From NCBI GenBank assembly GCA_964611275.1, contig CAZSZS010000107.1, positions 1 to 64,000 of the forward strand: a stretch of DNA of 64,000 bases. The letters run 5' to 3'. This DNA is from WJMT01 sp964611275. GTDB taxonomy: Bacteria > Acidobacteriota > Aminicenantia > Aminicenantales > Aminicenantaceae. How positions within the stretch are numbered: the stretch's first letter is position 1; each line of letters starts with the position of its first letter. The position numbers were made by a program, and so were the translations under genes. The notes beneath the pieces were generated by a model that ran no database searches, was not told where the DNA came from, and saw only the letters and a program-made list of their open reading frames with translations. This document shows, one piece after another, positions 37,051-46,115 of the stretch.

Positions 37051-37079
37051 ATTATAGAAGAGGGTCATTTAACTGTCAA
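37051..37079 (-). promoter_or_regulatory. Perfect consensus sigma-70 promoter of the SH3b-barrel gene
   Basis: Minus strand TTGACA (37079-37074), 17-base spacer, TATAAT (37056-37051). Both hexamers match consensus exactly. Predicted start near 37044, about 24 bases before the ATG. The gene is likely to be highly expressed. Confidence 0.8.
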
Positions 37080-37147
37080 GAAACATAAGAGAAGATACTT
37101 TAATAAAAATGGAAAAAGATGGTATCATAAAAAAAACGGTGACAGTC

Positions 37148-37936
37148 ATGAAGAGCAAAAAAGAAATCATAGTCTTTTTTGTTGTGGGTTTTTTTATTTT
37201 TTCCGCATATCTCAAGGCTCTAAATGAACCGAAGATAATCTTTGATAATGAAAAAATTGATTTTGGCAGGGCTAAACAGGGAGCCGAACTGACACACAAG
37301 TTTTCATTTGAAAATGCTGGCGGTTCACTTCTTGCAATTGAAAAGATCAGGACATCTTGTGGCTGCACAGCCGCTCTTGCGTCCAAGGAGAGCCTGAAGC
37401 CAGGAGAGAAAGGGAATATAGAAGTAACCTTTAACACAAGGGGTTACAGTGGGGAAGTATCCAAATACGTCTATGTGTATACCAATGATCCTGGGAGTCC
37501 ACGGGTCATGTTATCGGTTTCCGCTCATATTGAAGTTCCGCCGGGTCCTAAAATAAAGCTTGATAGAACCAGTGAGGATATCGGTCTGGTAATCGAAGGG
37601 GATGCTATCCAGTCTGGATTGGAGATAAAAAACACGGGCGAGCTTGAACTGGATGTGGAATTTTCTCATAAAGATGCCCGGTTTTTTCATGACGGTAAAG
37701 AGATAAAGAAGTCGCTGAAGATAGCCTCAGGCAAGCAAATATATGTTGATATAAAGGTAGGCACTCCTGCACAAGCAGGTTCCATCAGAGAGTATATCCT
37801 GTTAAAGACCAATGATCCTGTGCGCTCCACTCTTTCTTTTTACATAAGGGGCTATGCGGTCACTGAGAAACAGCTTAAAGAACTTTTTGAAAAATACAAA
37901 CATTTGATCAGAGATAAAGCAAAAGGATACGGATGA
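37148..37936 (+). CDS. Exported DUF1573 domain protein
   Basis: 262 residues from the ATG at 37148; another ATG at 37109 is in frame with weaker context. N-terminal signal or anchor (IIVFFVVGFFIFSAYL). DUF1573 core: FDFGRAKQGAELTHKFSFENAGGSLL, the TSCGCTAA motif, LKPGEKGNIEVTFNTRGYSGEVSKYVYVYTNDP. A second immunoglobulin-like repeat follows (about 145-240). These ASH/MSP-like domains are common in Bacteroidetes and Acidobacteria exported proteins, function unknown. The stop overlaps the yggT start (ATGA). Confidence 0.8.
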   Translation: MKSKKEIIVFFVVGFFIFSAYLKALNEPKIIFDNEKIDFGRAKQGAELTHKFSFENAGGSLLAIEKIRTSCGCTAALASKESLKPGEKGNIEVTFNTRGYSGEVSKYVYVYTNDPGSPRVMLSVSAHIEVPPGPKIKLDRTSEDIGLVIEGDAIQSGLEIKNTGELELDVEFSHKDARFFHDGKEIKKSLKIASGKQIYVDIKVGTPAQAGSIREYILLKTNDPVRSTLSFYIRGYAVTEKQLKELFEKYKHLIRDKAKGYG

Positions 37937-38256
37937 TTTTTTTTGCCAAGTTATTGTACGCTGTATCAAGAATCGCTCACTATATCCTGAACATATATGT
38001 ATGGATTATCTTTGCTCATGTCGTTCTTTCATGGATCAGAACACCTTCCCTCTATCAGATAAGATTGATTCTTTATAAGTTAACCGAACCGGTTTTAGCC
38101 CCGATCAGAAAGTTAGTGCCGCCTTATAAGTTCGGGGGACTGGATATCAGTCCCATCATTGCGTTTGTATTGATCCTTCTGATCGATAGGATTGTCCTGG
38201 GGTCTCTCTCTCTCTCTGCGGTTCAGCTTCTAGGCCCGAGGACTTATTCGTTCTAG
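37933..38256 (+). CDS. YggT family membrane protein
   Basis: 107 residues. Two hydrophobic blocks (about 5-35 and 70-95) flank the conserved segment LSWIRTPSLYQIRLILYKLTEPVLAPIRKLVP, the YggT signature. Members affect osmotic tolerance and cell-division-site organisation in various bacteria. Start overlaps the DUF1573 gene by 4 bases and the next gene is YggU/DUF167, the usual yggT-yggU neighbourhood. Confidence 0.88.
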   Translation: MIFFAKLLYAVSRIAHYILNIYVWIIFAHVVLSWIRTPSLYQIRLILYKLTEPVLAPIRKLVPPYKFGGLDISPIIAFVLILLIDRIVLGSLSLSAVQLLGPRTYSF

Positions 38257-38316
38257 CTTTTTAAAATGTTTGTGAATATATATACGCTGTCCAGCCTGTT
38301 CAGGAGAAAGTAAACG

Positions 38317-38544
38317 GTGCGCATTTCCGTAAAGGTCAATCCCAAATCCGTAAAACCGGGGATAGAAAGACTCGGAGACAGCGTGTTCAAAATTAAAGTA
38401 AAGTCTGCTCCTGAAAAGGGGAAAGCAAACAAAGAGGTCGTGGAGATAATCGCTGATTATTTTCATGTCCCAAAGTCAACGGTCCGTATTCTCAGAGGTC
38501 ATACCGCTCAAACAAAGATGATCGAGATCACGGGTCTTGAATGA
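38317..38544 (+). CDS. DUF167 / YggU family protein
   Basis: 75 residues from a GTG codon with AGGAGAAAG upstream. Contains VNPKSVKPGIERLGDSVFKIKVKSAPEKGKANKEVVEIIADYF in part: the APxxGKAN-ExxxxLA signature with a single alpha/beta fold. Function is unknown; it follows yggT as in many genomes. Confidence 0.87.
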   Translation: MRISVKVNPKSVKPGIERLGDSVFKIKVKSAPEKGKANKEVVEIIADYFHVPKSTVRILRGHTAQTKMIEITGLE

Positions 38545-38589
38545 GTTAAAGGATATGGTTGAGGACGAGACTATGAGGTGACAAACGGC

Positions 38590-39900
38590 ATGGGGATTTA
38601 TAATTTTGTAAGCCTTCTGGGTGTTTTTGCCATTGCCGTGTTTGCATGGTTGTGTTCATCAAACCGGCGCGTTATTAATTGGCGGGTTATATTCTGGGGG
38701 GTCATGCTTCAGTTCCTCATCGCTGTTTTTATCTTTGTGCTTCCGGTGGGAGCAAAATTTTTTCTTTTCATAAATAATCTGGTCGTATCTGTTCTGGACA
38801 GCGCCAAAGAAGGGGCTGAGTTCGTCTTCGGACGTCTGGCCTTAGCACCGGGAGAGACAAATGAAGCCGGTGAGACTTCCCTTGGTTCTTTTCTGGCCTT
38901 TCAGGCTCTTCCGACCATAATTTTTTTTGCTGCCCTGGTTTCAGCTCTCTATTATCTGAAAATTATGCCTTTGATTATAAAAGGGTTTTCTTATGTTTTT
39001 ACCAAACTGATGAGGATCAGCGGTGCGGAATCCCTCAGTGCGTCAAGCAACATTTTTGTAGGGATCGAATCCTCTCTGGTGATAAAACCTCACCTGGATG
39101 ATATGACAAAGTCTGAATTGACGACTGTTCTGGCTGCAGGGATGGGCACCATAGCTTCGAGTGTGCTTGCCCTTTATGTGTTCACTCTTCAGGAACAGCT
39201 GCCGACCATTGCAGGGCATCTTGTATCTGCCTCCCTTCTTTCTGCACCTGCTGCTGTCGTAATGTCCAAGCTGATTGTCCCGGAAACAGAGAAACCAAGG
39301 ACCTTAGGTGTGGATGTGAAGCCGTACTATAAAAAAGAAGACAATCTTGTCGCGGCCATTGTCGAAGGAGCCAACAGCGGACTGCGGCTTCTTGGAGGGA
39401 TCATTGCGCTTCTTATCGCATTTCTAGGATTGGTTGCTCTTTTGAATTTGATTCTAGGCTGGGGAGGAGAGAATATAAACCATCTTTTCAACATAAACTT
39501 TGATTGGTCCCTTAGATCGATCTTGGGTTATGTGTTTTACCCTTTTACTTTGGTACTGGGAGTTCCTCCGGGCGATGCTTTTGAAGTCGCTAAACTTCTT
39601 GGAGAGAGGACAGTGGCGACAGAGGTGGTCTCATATCAAAATTTGTCACAGCTTATGGCCGATGATGTCCTTATTCATTCCCGTTCTGCCATCATTGCTT
39701 CGTACGCTCTATGTGGATTCGCTCATTTCGCATCATTGGCTATTTTTATTGGGGGGATAAGCGCTCTGGCCCCGAAAAGATTAAAGGATCTTTCAAGGGT
39801 GGGACTCAGGGCCTTACTTGCCGCAACGCTCGCATGTCTTATGACAGGCGCTGTTGCAGGGATATTTTTCTCCTCGGGCTCTCTCCTGTTGGGAAATTGA
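38590..39900 (+). CDS. Concentrative nucleoside transporter (CNT/NupC family)
   Basis: 436 residues from the ATG with GAGGTG 9 bases upstream; a GTG 12 bases earlier is in frame. CNT features: three N-terminal helices, NWRVIFWGVMLQ, the ASSNIFVGIESSLVIKPHL signature (substrate and sodium site), LTTVLAAGMGTIASSVLALYV, and a C-terminal AIIASYALCGFAHFASL motif. It imports nucleosides with Na+ or H+. About ten helices in all. Confidence 0.92.
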   Translation: MGIYNFVSLLGVFAIAVFAWLCSSNRRVINWRVIFWGVMLQFLIAVFIFVLPVGAKFFLFINNLVVSVLDSAKEGAEFVFGRLALAPGETNEAGETSLGSFLAFQALPTIIFFAALVSALYYLKIMPLIIKGFSYVFTKLMRISGAESLSASSNIFVGIESSLVIKPHLDDMTKSELTTVLAAGMGTIASSVLALYVFTLQEQLPTIAGHLVSASLLSAPAAVVMSKLIVPETEKPRTLGVDVKPYYKKEDNLVAAIVEGANSGLRLLGGIIALLIAFLGLVALLNLILGWGGENINHLFNINFDWSLRSILGYVFYPFTLVLGVPPGDAFEVAKLLGERTVATEVVSYQNLSQLMADDVLIHSRSAIIASYALCGFAHFASLAIFIGGISALAPKRLKDLSRVGLRALLAATLACLMTGAVAGIFFSSGSLLLGN

Positions 39901-39917
39901 TGCGTTCTTATTACAAC

Positions 39918-39945
39918 TTGCGTTTTCGTTTTTTCTTGTTACAAT
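39918..39945 (+). promoter_or_regulatory. Likely promoter of dprA-topA-xer
   Basis: TTGCGT at 39918-39923, 16-base spacer, TACAAT at 39940-39945. Confidence 0.5.
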
Positions 39946-39975
39946 AATTTCGAAATCCCTAAAATAAAAGAGAAC

Positions 39976-41076
39976 TTGGAACAAAATCTTAGATACTGGA
40001 TTGCTTTTAATCATCTCTTTGCAGAAGATCTAGGTTCTGCACAAAAGATATTTCAACATTTTTCTTCTGTTAAAGACATATTTGAATCACCAGCTGAAGA
40101 TTTTACAGGCTTGGGTCTTAAAAAAGAAATCACTGAGTCCATAAAATCTCCAAAAACGATTGAAAAGGCCGTAAGAGAGCTTGACAGAATAAATAAAAAG
40201 GGCTATACAGTCCTAACTATAGAGGATGACAGATATCCTGAGTATTTAAGAGAAATTTTTGATCCTCCGTACGTCCTTTATTGTGCAGGCGATCTGGATG
40301 TGCTGAAGAAACCTGCCGTTTCCATTGTGGGGGCCAGAATATCGTCACCTTATGGGAGAGCGGTAGCGGAGAGGCTGGCTTTTGAGTTAGCTTCCCGCGG
40401 TATCTTGATTGTCAGCGGCATGGCGCGCGGGATCGACTCCATGGCTCACTGGGGTGCGTTAAAAGGAGGTAAAACAGTGGCTGTGCTAGGTTCTGGGATG
40501 AATAATATTTATCCCAGAGAAAACAAGAGGCTTTTTGATAAGATCATTGAATCAGGGGCCGTTATCACAGAATATCCTTTAAACTCAATGCCTCTTGGAT
40601 TTCATTTTCCGTTAAGGAACAGGATTATCAGCGGCCTGTCTATGGCTGTGGTTGTGGTGGAAGCTGCAGAGAGGAGCGGGTCGCTTATTTCGGCCAGACT
40701 CGCTCTGGAACAGAACAGGGAAGTGATGGCCGTTCCCGGCAACATTACGTCAAAGCTGAGTAGGGGAACGAACTGGTTGATAAAAAACGGCGCAAAACTT
40801 ATAGAAGAGTGGGAGGATATTATTGAAGAGCTGCCTTCCTATGTCAAAGAGGGCATGGATTTGGAGCCTGAGACAAAAGAGCAGGAGAAAGTGAAGTTAA
40901 GTCCCCGGGAGGAAGATATTATCAGGCCTCTTAAGACAGACGCTCTGACCCATATAGATATTATCGTAAAAAAAACCGGTTTAAGTGTATCCGAAGTTTT
41001 GTCGGTCCTGTTGCAACTGGAGCTTAAAGGGATTGTCACCCAGAGCCCCGGAAAATATTTTCAAAGGAAATGGTAA
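39976..41076 (+). CDS. dprA: DNA-processing protein DprA
   Basis: 366 residues from a TTG codon. Helical N-terminal SAM-like region (1-75), then the Rossmann DprA core with VSIVGARISSPYGRAVAERLA, IVSGMARGIDSMAHWGAL, VLGSGMNNIYPRENKRL and FPLRNRIISGLS, and a C-terminal winged helix (about 300-366). It protects incoming single-stranded DNA and loads RecA during transformation. topA follows with a one-base overlap (TAATG), the common dprA-topA-xerC order. A ComEA-like protein is encoded close by. Confidence 0.94.
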   Translation: MEQNLRYWIAFNHLFAEDLGSAQKIFQHFSSVKDIFESPAEDFTGLGLKKEITESIKSPKTIEKAVRELDRINKKGYTVLTIEDDRYPEYLREIFDPPYVLYCAGDLDVLKKPAVSIVGARISSPYGRAVAERLAFELASRGILIVSGMARGIDSMAHWGALKGGKTVAVLGSGMNNIYPRENKRLFDKIIESGAVITEYPLNSMPLGFHFPLRNRIISGLSMAVVVVEAAERSGSLISARLALEQNREVMAVPGNITSKLSRGTNWLIKNGAKLIEEWEDIIEELPSYVKEGMDLEPETKEQEKVKLSPREEDIIRPLKTDALTHIDIIVKKTGLSVSEVLSVLLQLELKGIVTQSPGKYFQRKW

Positions 41077-43358
41077 TGAACAAAAAATTAGTAATTGTGG
41101 AATCTCCGGCAAAAGCGAGAACCGTAAACCGCTATCTGGGCTCAGATTGCTCAGTCAGAGCTTCATATGGCCACATTCGGGACCTCCCTGAGAAGAGTCT
41201 GGGAGTGGATATTGACAATGATTTCGAGCCTGAGTACAGAATAATACCGGCAAGGAAGAAGATGGTATCGCAGCTTCAGAAAGAAGCTGAAAAAAGTGAT
41301 TCTGTCATATTAGCTGCGGATCCGGACAGGGAGGGCGAGGCCATCTGCTGGCATTTATCAGAGGTCTTAAAGAAATACAATAAAGAGATCCACCGGGTTC
41401 TTTTTCATGAAATAACAAAGAAGGCAGTGGAAGGAGCCTTTAAAAGATTTCTTTCATTGGATGAAGATAAAATTGAGGCCCAACAGGCAAGGAGGATACT
41501 GGATAGACTCGTGGGATACAGGATAAGCCCGCTCCTGTGGAAGAAGATCGGCAAAGGCTTGAGTGCGGGAAGAGTCCAGTCAATCGCCCTTCGTTTGATT
41601 TGCGAACGGGAGAAAGAAATTAATGATTTTATTCCGAAGGAATTCTGGGACATCACAGCTCAGCTCAGAGCTTCATCTCTTCCTGTATTTAAAGCTGGTC
41701 TTGTAAAGATCAAAGGGAAAAAAGCCGAGGTCAAGGATGGCAAGACAGCAAAAAAGATATTATCCGATCTGGAAAAAGCCCGGTTTGTGCTTGAGGATTT
41801 AAAGGTAAAATTAAAGAAAAAAAATCCCTATCCCCCTTATATAACAAGCACGCTCCAACAAGATAGTTACCGCATCAATAGGTTTCCTGTAAAGAAGACC
41901 ATGATGATCGCTCAAAAGCTTTACGAGGGAAAGGAAATAGGGGGAAGAGGATTAGTGGGTCTTATCACCTATATGAGAACAGATTCTGTCCGGATTTCAG
42001 AAGAGGCTTTGAGAAAAGGACGGGCCTATATAAAGAAAAAGTTTAGTGGGGATTCCTTCTCGCGTACAGAAAATGGTGATAATCCTTATCTTTCAAATAC
42101 TCCAAGGAGGTTCAAAAACAAGAAAAAAGCTCAGGATGCTCACGAGGCCATACGGCCTACTTCTTTTGATCTTCCTCCTGAAACTGTGGAGCCGTATTTA
42201 AACAGAGATGAGCTCAGAATTTATTCCATGATATGGAAACGTTTTATCGCATCTCAAATGAGCCCTGCCAAAATTGAAGAAACGGTCTTTGAAATAAAGG
42301 CCGGGGATTATCATTTTCGGGCTAAGGGAGAGGTCATGAAGTTCAAAGGATTCCTTGCTGTCTATCCAGATATGAAGAGCAAGGATGAAAGGCTCCCCCC
42401 TGCAGAGAAAGGCGAACACCTTAAACTGGAAAAACTAGACAGCGAACAGAAATTTACCCAGCCTCCCCCCCGTTATTCCGAAGGAACGCTTGTTAAAGAA
42501 CTGGAATCCAGAGGTATCGGGCGTCCCAGCACTTATGCACCTATTATATCCACGATTCAAGGAAGAGAATATGTTTCAAAGAGCAAAGGAAGGTTTATCC
42601 CTACCGAGGTGGGCATATTTGTCAATGATTATCTCATCGAGAACTTTCCCGATCTAATGAAGTTTGAGTTTACAGCCCAGCTTGAAGAGGCTCTTGACCT
42701 GATAAGTGAGGGAGAAAAAAATTGGAGGGAATATATAAGATCTTATAATGAACTTCTTGATGAGGATTTAGAAAAAGCAGAAAAAAAAGAGGGAGTGAAG
42801 TCCAAAGGCATTCCTTCCGAAGAGAAATGTCCTGAATGCGGCCGGCCGCTGGTCATAAAATCCGGAAAATATGGAAAGTTCAAAGCCTGCTCAGGTTTTC
42901 CCGAATGCCGTTATAAAAAAAGCCTAAATACCAAAGAAGTAAAGCCGGTAGACGAGAAATGTCCCCAATGCGGTTCCCAACTTGTCCTTCGTCAGGGGCG
43001 TTACGGGTCTTTCGTCGCTTGTTCGAATTATCCGAAATGCAAATATATCAAAAAGGAAAAAAAGGATACCGGGATAGGATGTCCTGAATGCAGCGGCACG
43101 ATTGTGATGAAAAAGACGAGAAAAGGAAAGGTCTTTTTTGGGTGCAGCAATTTCCCAAAATGTAAGTTCGCTTCATGGGACGAACCGGTCTCACAGCCAT
43201 GTCCCGAATGCGGAAGGGTTTTGGTATTCAGGAAAAATATGATTAAAGGGAAGTCTTATTTATACTGCGGTAAAAAAGACTGTAGTTATAAGGAATTTAT
43301 CGATAAAGAAAAGATATGGGAAAAAAAGGGAAGAAAGAGGTTGAGGCCAGTTGATTAA
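41076..43358 (+). CDS. topA: DNA topoisomerase I
   Basis: 760 residues from the ATG preceded by AAAGGA. Toprim domain with IVESPAKA at 7-14 and DPDREGEA at 82-89. The catalytic tyrosine is Y299 in GLITYMRTDSVRIS. Four C-terminal zinc ribbons (CPECGRP..., CPQCGSQ..., CPECSGT..., CPECGRV...) follow residue 590 and hold single-stranded DNA. Relaxes negative supercoils. Length and domain order are standard. Confidence 0.96.
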   Translation: MNKKLVIVESPAKARTVNRYLGSDCSVRASYGHIRDLPEKSLGVDIDNDFEPEYRIIPARKKMVSQLQKEAEKSDSVILAADPDREGEAICWHLSEVLKKYNKEIHRVLFHEITKKAVEGAFKRFLSLDEDKIEAQQARRILDRLVGYRISPLLWKKIGKGLSAGRVQSIALRLICEREKEINDFIPKEFWDITAQLRASSLPVFKAGLVKIKGKKAEVKDGKTAKKILSDLEKARFVLEDLKVKLKKKNPYPPYITSTLQQDSYRINRFPVKKTMMIAQKLYEGKEIGGRGLVGLITYMRTDSVRISEEALRKGRAYIKKKFSGDSFSRTENGDNPYLSNTPRRFKNKKKAQDAHEAIRPTSFDLPPETVEPYLNRDELRIYSMIWKRFIASQMSPAKIEETVFEIKAGDYHFRAKGEVMKFKGFLAVYPDMKSKDERLPPAEKGEHLKLEKLDSEQKFTQPPPRYSEGTLVKELESRGIGRPSTYAPIISTIQGREYVSKSKGRFIPTEVGIFVNDYLIENFPDLMKFEFTAQLEEALDLISEGEKNWREYIRSYNELLDEDLEKAEKKEGVKSKGIPSEEKCPECGRPLVIKSGKYGKFKACSGFPECRYKKSLNTKEVKPVDEKCPQCGSQLVLRQGRYGSFVACSNYPKCKYIKKEKKDTGIGCPECSGTIVMKKTRKGKVFFGCSNFPKCKFASWDEPVSQPCPECGRVLVFRKNMIKGKSYLYCGKKDCSYKEFIDKEKIWEKKGRKRLRPVD

Positions 43359-44235
43359 GGAGTTGAAGGAATTTTTAGATTATCTTGAATTAGAAAAAAA
43401 TTCATCACCCCACACTTTATCCGCTTACCGCCGTGATCTGGAGCAGTATATTTCTTTTATTGAATCAAAGAAAAAAAACTACGATCAGGCTGATAATATT
43501 TTGATTAGAAGCTTTCTTGCCTTTCTTTATAATAACAATATCAAGAAATCAAGCGCGGCAAGAAAATTGGCTGCCATACGTTCGTTTTATCAGTACTGTG
43601 TTCACAGGCGTTGGATCAATGAAAATCCAGCCAAGGTGGTCAGTACTCCCAAGCAGGAAAAAAGCGTTCCTTCGTTTTTATCAGAAGAAGAGATGGCTGT
43701 GTTTCTGGATATTCCGGTGTCTGCCAAGCCGCTTGAGATGAGGGACAGGGCTCTTCTCGAACTGCTGTATGCTACAGGTTTTAGGGTCAGTGAATTGGTG
43801 GGGATAGATGTATCTGATATAAATTTTGAAGATAGGCTTATCCGGGTCCGCGGAAAAGGGAAAAAAGAACGTATCGTCCCTTTTGGAAGTCAAGCTGAGA
43901 AAAAACTCAACCAATACCTAATAAAAAGATTTTTGATACATAAAGGGAAGATCGATGAAACGGCTTTATTTTTAAACTACAGGGGAGAGAGGCTAAGTGC
44001 CAGGTCAGTGCAAAGGATAGTGGATGGATATTTTAGGAAGTCTGCCATAAAGAGAAAGCTCAGCCCTCATTCTTTACGCCATTCATTTGCCTCTCATTTA
44101 CTGAGCCGGGGGGCAGACCTGCGTGTCATCCAGGAGCTTTTGGGCCATGAAAGTCTGGCTACGACTCAGAAATACACCCATCTCGACTTAAAAAGACTGC
44201 TTGAGGTCTATAAAAAAAGTCATCCGCGGTCATAG
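43351..44235 (+). CDS. xerC: Tyrosine recombinase XerC/XerD
   Basis: 294 residues from a TTG codon overlapping the end of topA by 8 bases, with GAGG just upstream. N-terminal SAM-like core-binding domain (1-90) and catalytic domain with the full set R145, K169, H240, R243, H266 and nucleophile Y275. Resolves chromosome dimers at dif. Gene order after topA favours XerC, but XerC and XerD cannot be told apart by eye. Confidence 0.93.
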   Translation: MIKELKEFLDYLELEKNSSPHTLSAYRRDLEQYISFIESKKKNYDQADNILIRSFLAFLYNNNIKKSSAARKLAAIRSFYQYCVHRRWINENPAKVVSTPKQEKSVPSFLSEEEMAVFLDIPVSAKPLEMRDRALLELLYATGFRVSELVGIDVSDINFEDRLIRVRGKGKKERIVPFGSQAEKKLNQYLIKRFLIHKGKIDETALFLNYRGERLSARSVQRIVDGYFRKSAIKRKLSPHSLRHSFASHLLSRGADLRVIQELLGHESLATTQKYTHLDLKRLLEVYKKSHPRS

Positions 44236-44244
44236 AATCCGACA

Positions 44245-44269
44245 GAAGAGAGGGGTTTTCCCTCTCTTC
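44245..44269. terminator. Perfect 10-bp hairpin between convergent xer and comEA genes
   Basis: GAAGAGAGGG (44245-44254), loop GTTTT, CCCTCTCTTC (44260-44269). It lies 10 bases after the xer stop and 3 bases before the comEA stop on the other strand. A short uracil tract is lacking, but the position suggests a shared two-way terminator. Confidence 0.65.
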
Positions 44270-44271
44270 CG

Positions 44272-44580
44272 TTACTTCACTGATCCGACTGTGATGAGGT
44301 CCTTGATATTCATGAATGTCTTTTCTCCGATTCCCTTCACTTTCATTATTTCTTCGATTCTCTTGAACTTTCCGTTTTCCTCTCTGAAGTCGACGATCCT
44401 TTTGGCCACTACTTCTCCTATACGGGGAAGTTCTTGGAGTTCAGACAGAGATGCTGTATTGATGTTGATTTTTTCAGCTCCCGTTGTAGAACCCAAACCC
44501 CCTTGTACGGACACTGCAGTTGTGAGCGCGAAGATAACGGCCAATCCTGCAGCCAAACTTTTTGTGATTAGATTTTTCAT
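44272..44580 (-). CDS. ComEA-like helix-hairpin-helix exported protein
   Basis: 102 residues; AAAGGAGG 6 bases upstream of the ATG. Signal peptide about 1-27. NINTASLSELQELPRIGEVVAKRIVDFREENGKF in part and IMKVKGIGEKTFMNIKDLI form the tandem helix-hairpin-helix DNA-binding domain of ComEA, which holds DNA in the periplasm during uptake. With DprA nearby, natural competence is plausible, though ComEC and pilus genes are not in the window. Confidence 0.88.
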   Translation of the reverse strand: MKNLITKSLAAGLAVIFALTTAVSVQGGLGSTTGAEKININTASLSELQELPRIGEVVAKRIVDFREENGKFKRIEEIMKVKGIGEKTFMNIKDLITVGSVK

Positions 44581-44760
44581 TTAAACCTCCTTTTGCTTTC
44601 GAATAATTGCAATATTCAGGCCAGAATGGAAAATTTTGCAACTAATTTGATATCAACGAGTTAAAAATGGATTTTGTTTTAGAGTGTAAGCCAAAGTTCA
44701 CTTTTACCGGTGCTGTGTGTTGACAGACGTTGGCATCAAGGAAGAGTATTTTAAATGAAC

Positions 44761-44788
44761 ATCGCCATTTTTTTATGAATGGTCCAGG
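44761..44788 (-). repeat. Copy of dispersed repeat, right-end type, inside the rdgB 3' end
   Basis: Read on the minus strand this begins CCTGGACCATTCATAA and runs to ATGGCGAT. It matches 10693-10720 at 25 of 28 positions. The last four codons and stop of rdgB (LDHS, TAA) lie within it, so the insertion or duplication has rewritten the C-terminus of RdgB. Confidence 0.65.
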
Positions 44789-45375
44789 TTAAGGAAGGTC
44801 TTTAATTTTTTCAAAGCCTTGCCTCTGTGGCTGACCGAGTTCTTCTCTTCGGCAGAAAGCTGGGCAAATGTTTTGTTAAGAGGAGGATAAAAGAAGATGG
44901 GATCATAACCGAATCCGTTTTCTCCTTGTTTTTGTGTGAGTATATATCCGGAGACATGTTCTTTGATTCTGTATACTATCTTGTCCTTTATGGCTAAAGC
45001 CATACAGGATACAAATCTGGCTTTTCTCTTTTCTCTCGGGACTCCTTTTAACAGTTGAAGGACTTTCTCTATGTTTTTCTCGTCTGTGGCCAGTTCTCCT
45101 GAAAATCTTGCTGATAACACCCCGGGGGCACCGGAAAGGTATTCGATCTCAAGTCCGGAGTCCTCTCCCAGTGTCAGTCCCGGCCATATTCGGCTGTAAA
45201 ATAGGGTTTTTCCTTCTGCATTCTCCATAAATGTTTTTCCTGTTTCTATGAATATATAGGCAGAGCTTATGTCTTTTATGGAGAGGACTTCCAAAGAAAG
45301 ATGGGACAGAGAATGCTTGATCTCTTTTACTTTTCCTTGATTAGCAGTGGCGAGAAGAAGTTTTTTTTCAGTCAA
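44773..45375 (-). CDS. rdgB: Non-canonical purine NTP pyrophosphatase (RdgB/HAM1)
   Basis: 200 residues. N-terminal TANQGKVKEI (substrate phosphate motif), the metal-site segment GLTLGEDSGLEIEYLSGAPGVLSARFSG, and the C-terminal GENGFGYDPIFFYP and SHRGKALKKLKTFL motifs, all typical. It removes dITP, ITP and XTP from the nucleotide pool. Start overlaps the mgtC-like gene by 8 bases. Its last residues come from a dispersed repeat (44761-44788). Confidence 0.94.
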   Translation of the reverse strand: MTEKKLLLATANQGKVKEIKHSLSHLSLEVLSIKDISSAYIFIETGKTFMENAEGKTLFYSRIWPGLTLGEDSGLEIEYLSGAPGVLSARFSGELATDEKNIEKVLQLLKGVPREKRKARFVSCMALAIKDKIVYRIKEHVSGYILTQKQGENGFGYDPIFFYPPLNKTFAQLSAEEKNSVSHRGKALKKLKTFLNLDHS

Positions 45376-46015
45376 TTTTAAGTTCAGTGATTTCTTTTAT
45401 ATCTGTAAGGCTTTTATAAAAACTCTGTTCTTTTTCATCAGAAGCTTCAAAGGCAAAGGATATGGTGCTCAAAGGCCCTTCTTTTTTATGGGAGATTTCC
45501 TTGAATTTAATGCCTTCATGGAGAGCGATTTTTTTTATGTCTAACAGGATTTTTTTCGAAGACTCTGATGTTACCTTGTAGCGGTACATTCCCTTTTTAA
45601 GATGTCCTGATTCGACCTTCCCTAGAAGGAAAAGAGTCAGGATGATGACTGCCGTAAAGATAACAGCATACAAATAATAGCCCGAACCAATGACGAGCCC
45701 GAGCACCGCCACAGCCCAAAGCCCTGCCGCCGTCGTAAGACCGATGATCATTCCTCTGGACTGAATGATAGTCCCGGCTCCCATAAATCCTATCCCGGTT
45801 ATGACCCCTGCTGCAATCCTTGTTAAATCCACCATGGATTCGTTTTTGTCCTTGAGAAGGAGCCCTGATAAGATCATCATCATGGTCGCTCCCAAGCATA
45901 TGAGGATATTGGTTCTAAAGCCCGCTGGTTTTTTGCTGGATTCTCTTTCCAGTCCGATAAGACCTCCTAGAGCCGTGGCGAGGAGAAGCTTTAAAACGAC
46001 TTCAGCTGTTTGCAT
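45368..46015 (-). CDS. MgtC/SapB family membrane protein
   Basis: 215 residues. Four hydrophobic helices in the first 125 residues with LGGLIGLERE at 17-26 and GLTTAAGLWAVAVLGLVIGSG, the MgtC signature. The C-terminal 75 residues form an ACT-like soluble domain. Members modulate Mg2+ homeostasis and ATP synthase in pathogens; the general role elsewhere is uncertain. Coupled to rdgB. Confidence 0.87.
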   Translation of the reverse strand: MQTAEVVLKLLLATALGGLIGLERESSKKPAGFRTNILICLGATMMMILSGLLLKDKNESMVDLTRIAAGVITGIGFMGAGTIIQSRGMIIGLTTAAGLWAVAVLGLVIGSGYYLYAVIFTAVIILTLFLLGKVESGHLKKGMYRYKVTSESSKKILLDIKKIALHEGIKFKEISHKKEGPLSTISFAFEASDEKEQSFYKSLTDIKEITELKID

Positions 46016-46115
46016 AATACGTCCCTTTTCAAAGGATACAGGTAATTTATCATAAGCTGTGGTATAAAAACAAGCTGATAGGTTTTTTTTAAGTGTTTTT
46101 TATGGCCGCCCCGGG

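Noticed and set aside
37031..37058. Plus-strand promoter TTGACC-N16-TATAGA for the DUF1573 gene
   Set aside because: It overlaps the perfect minus-strand promoter and may be only its mirror image; support is too weak to list.
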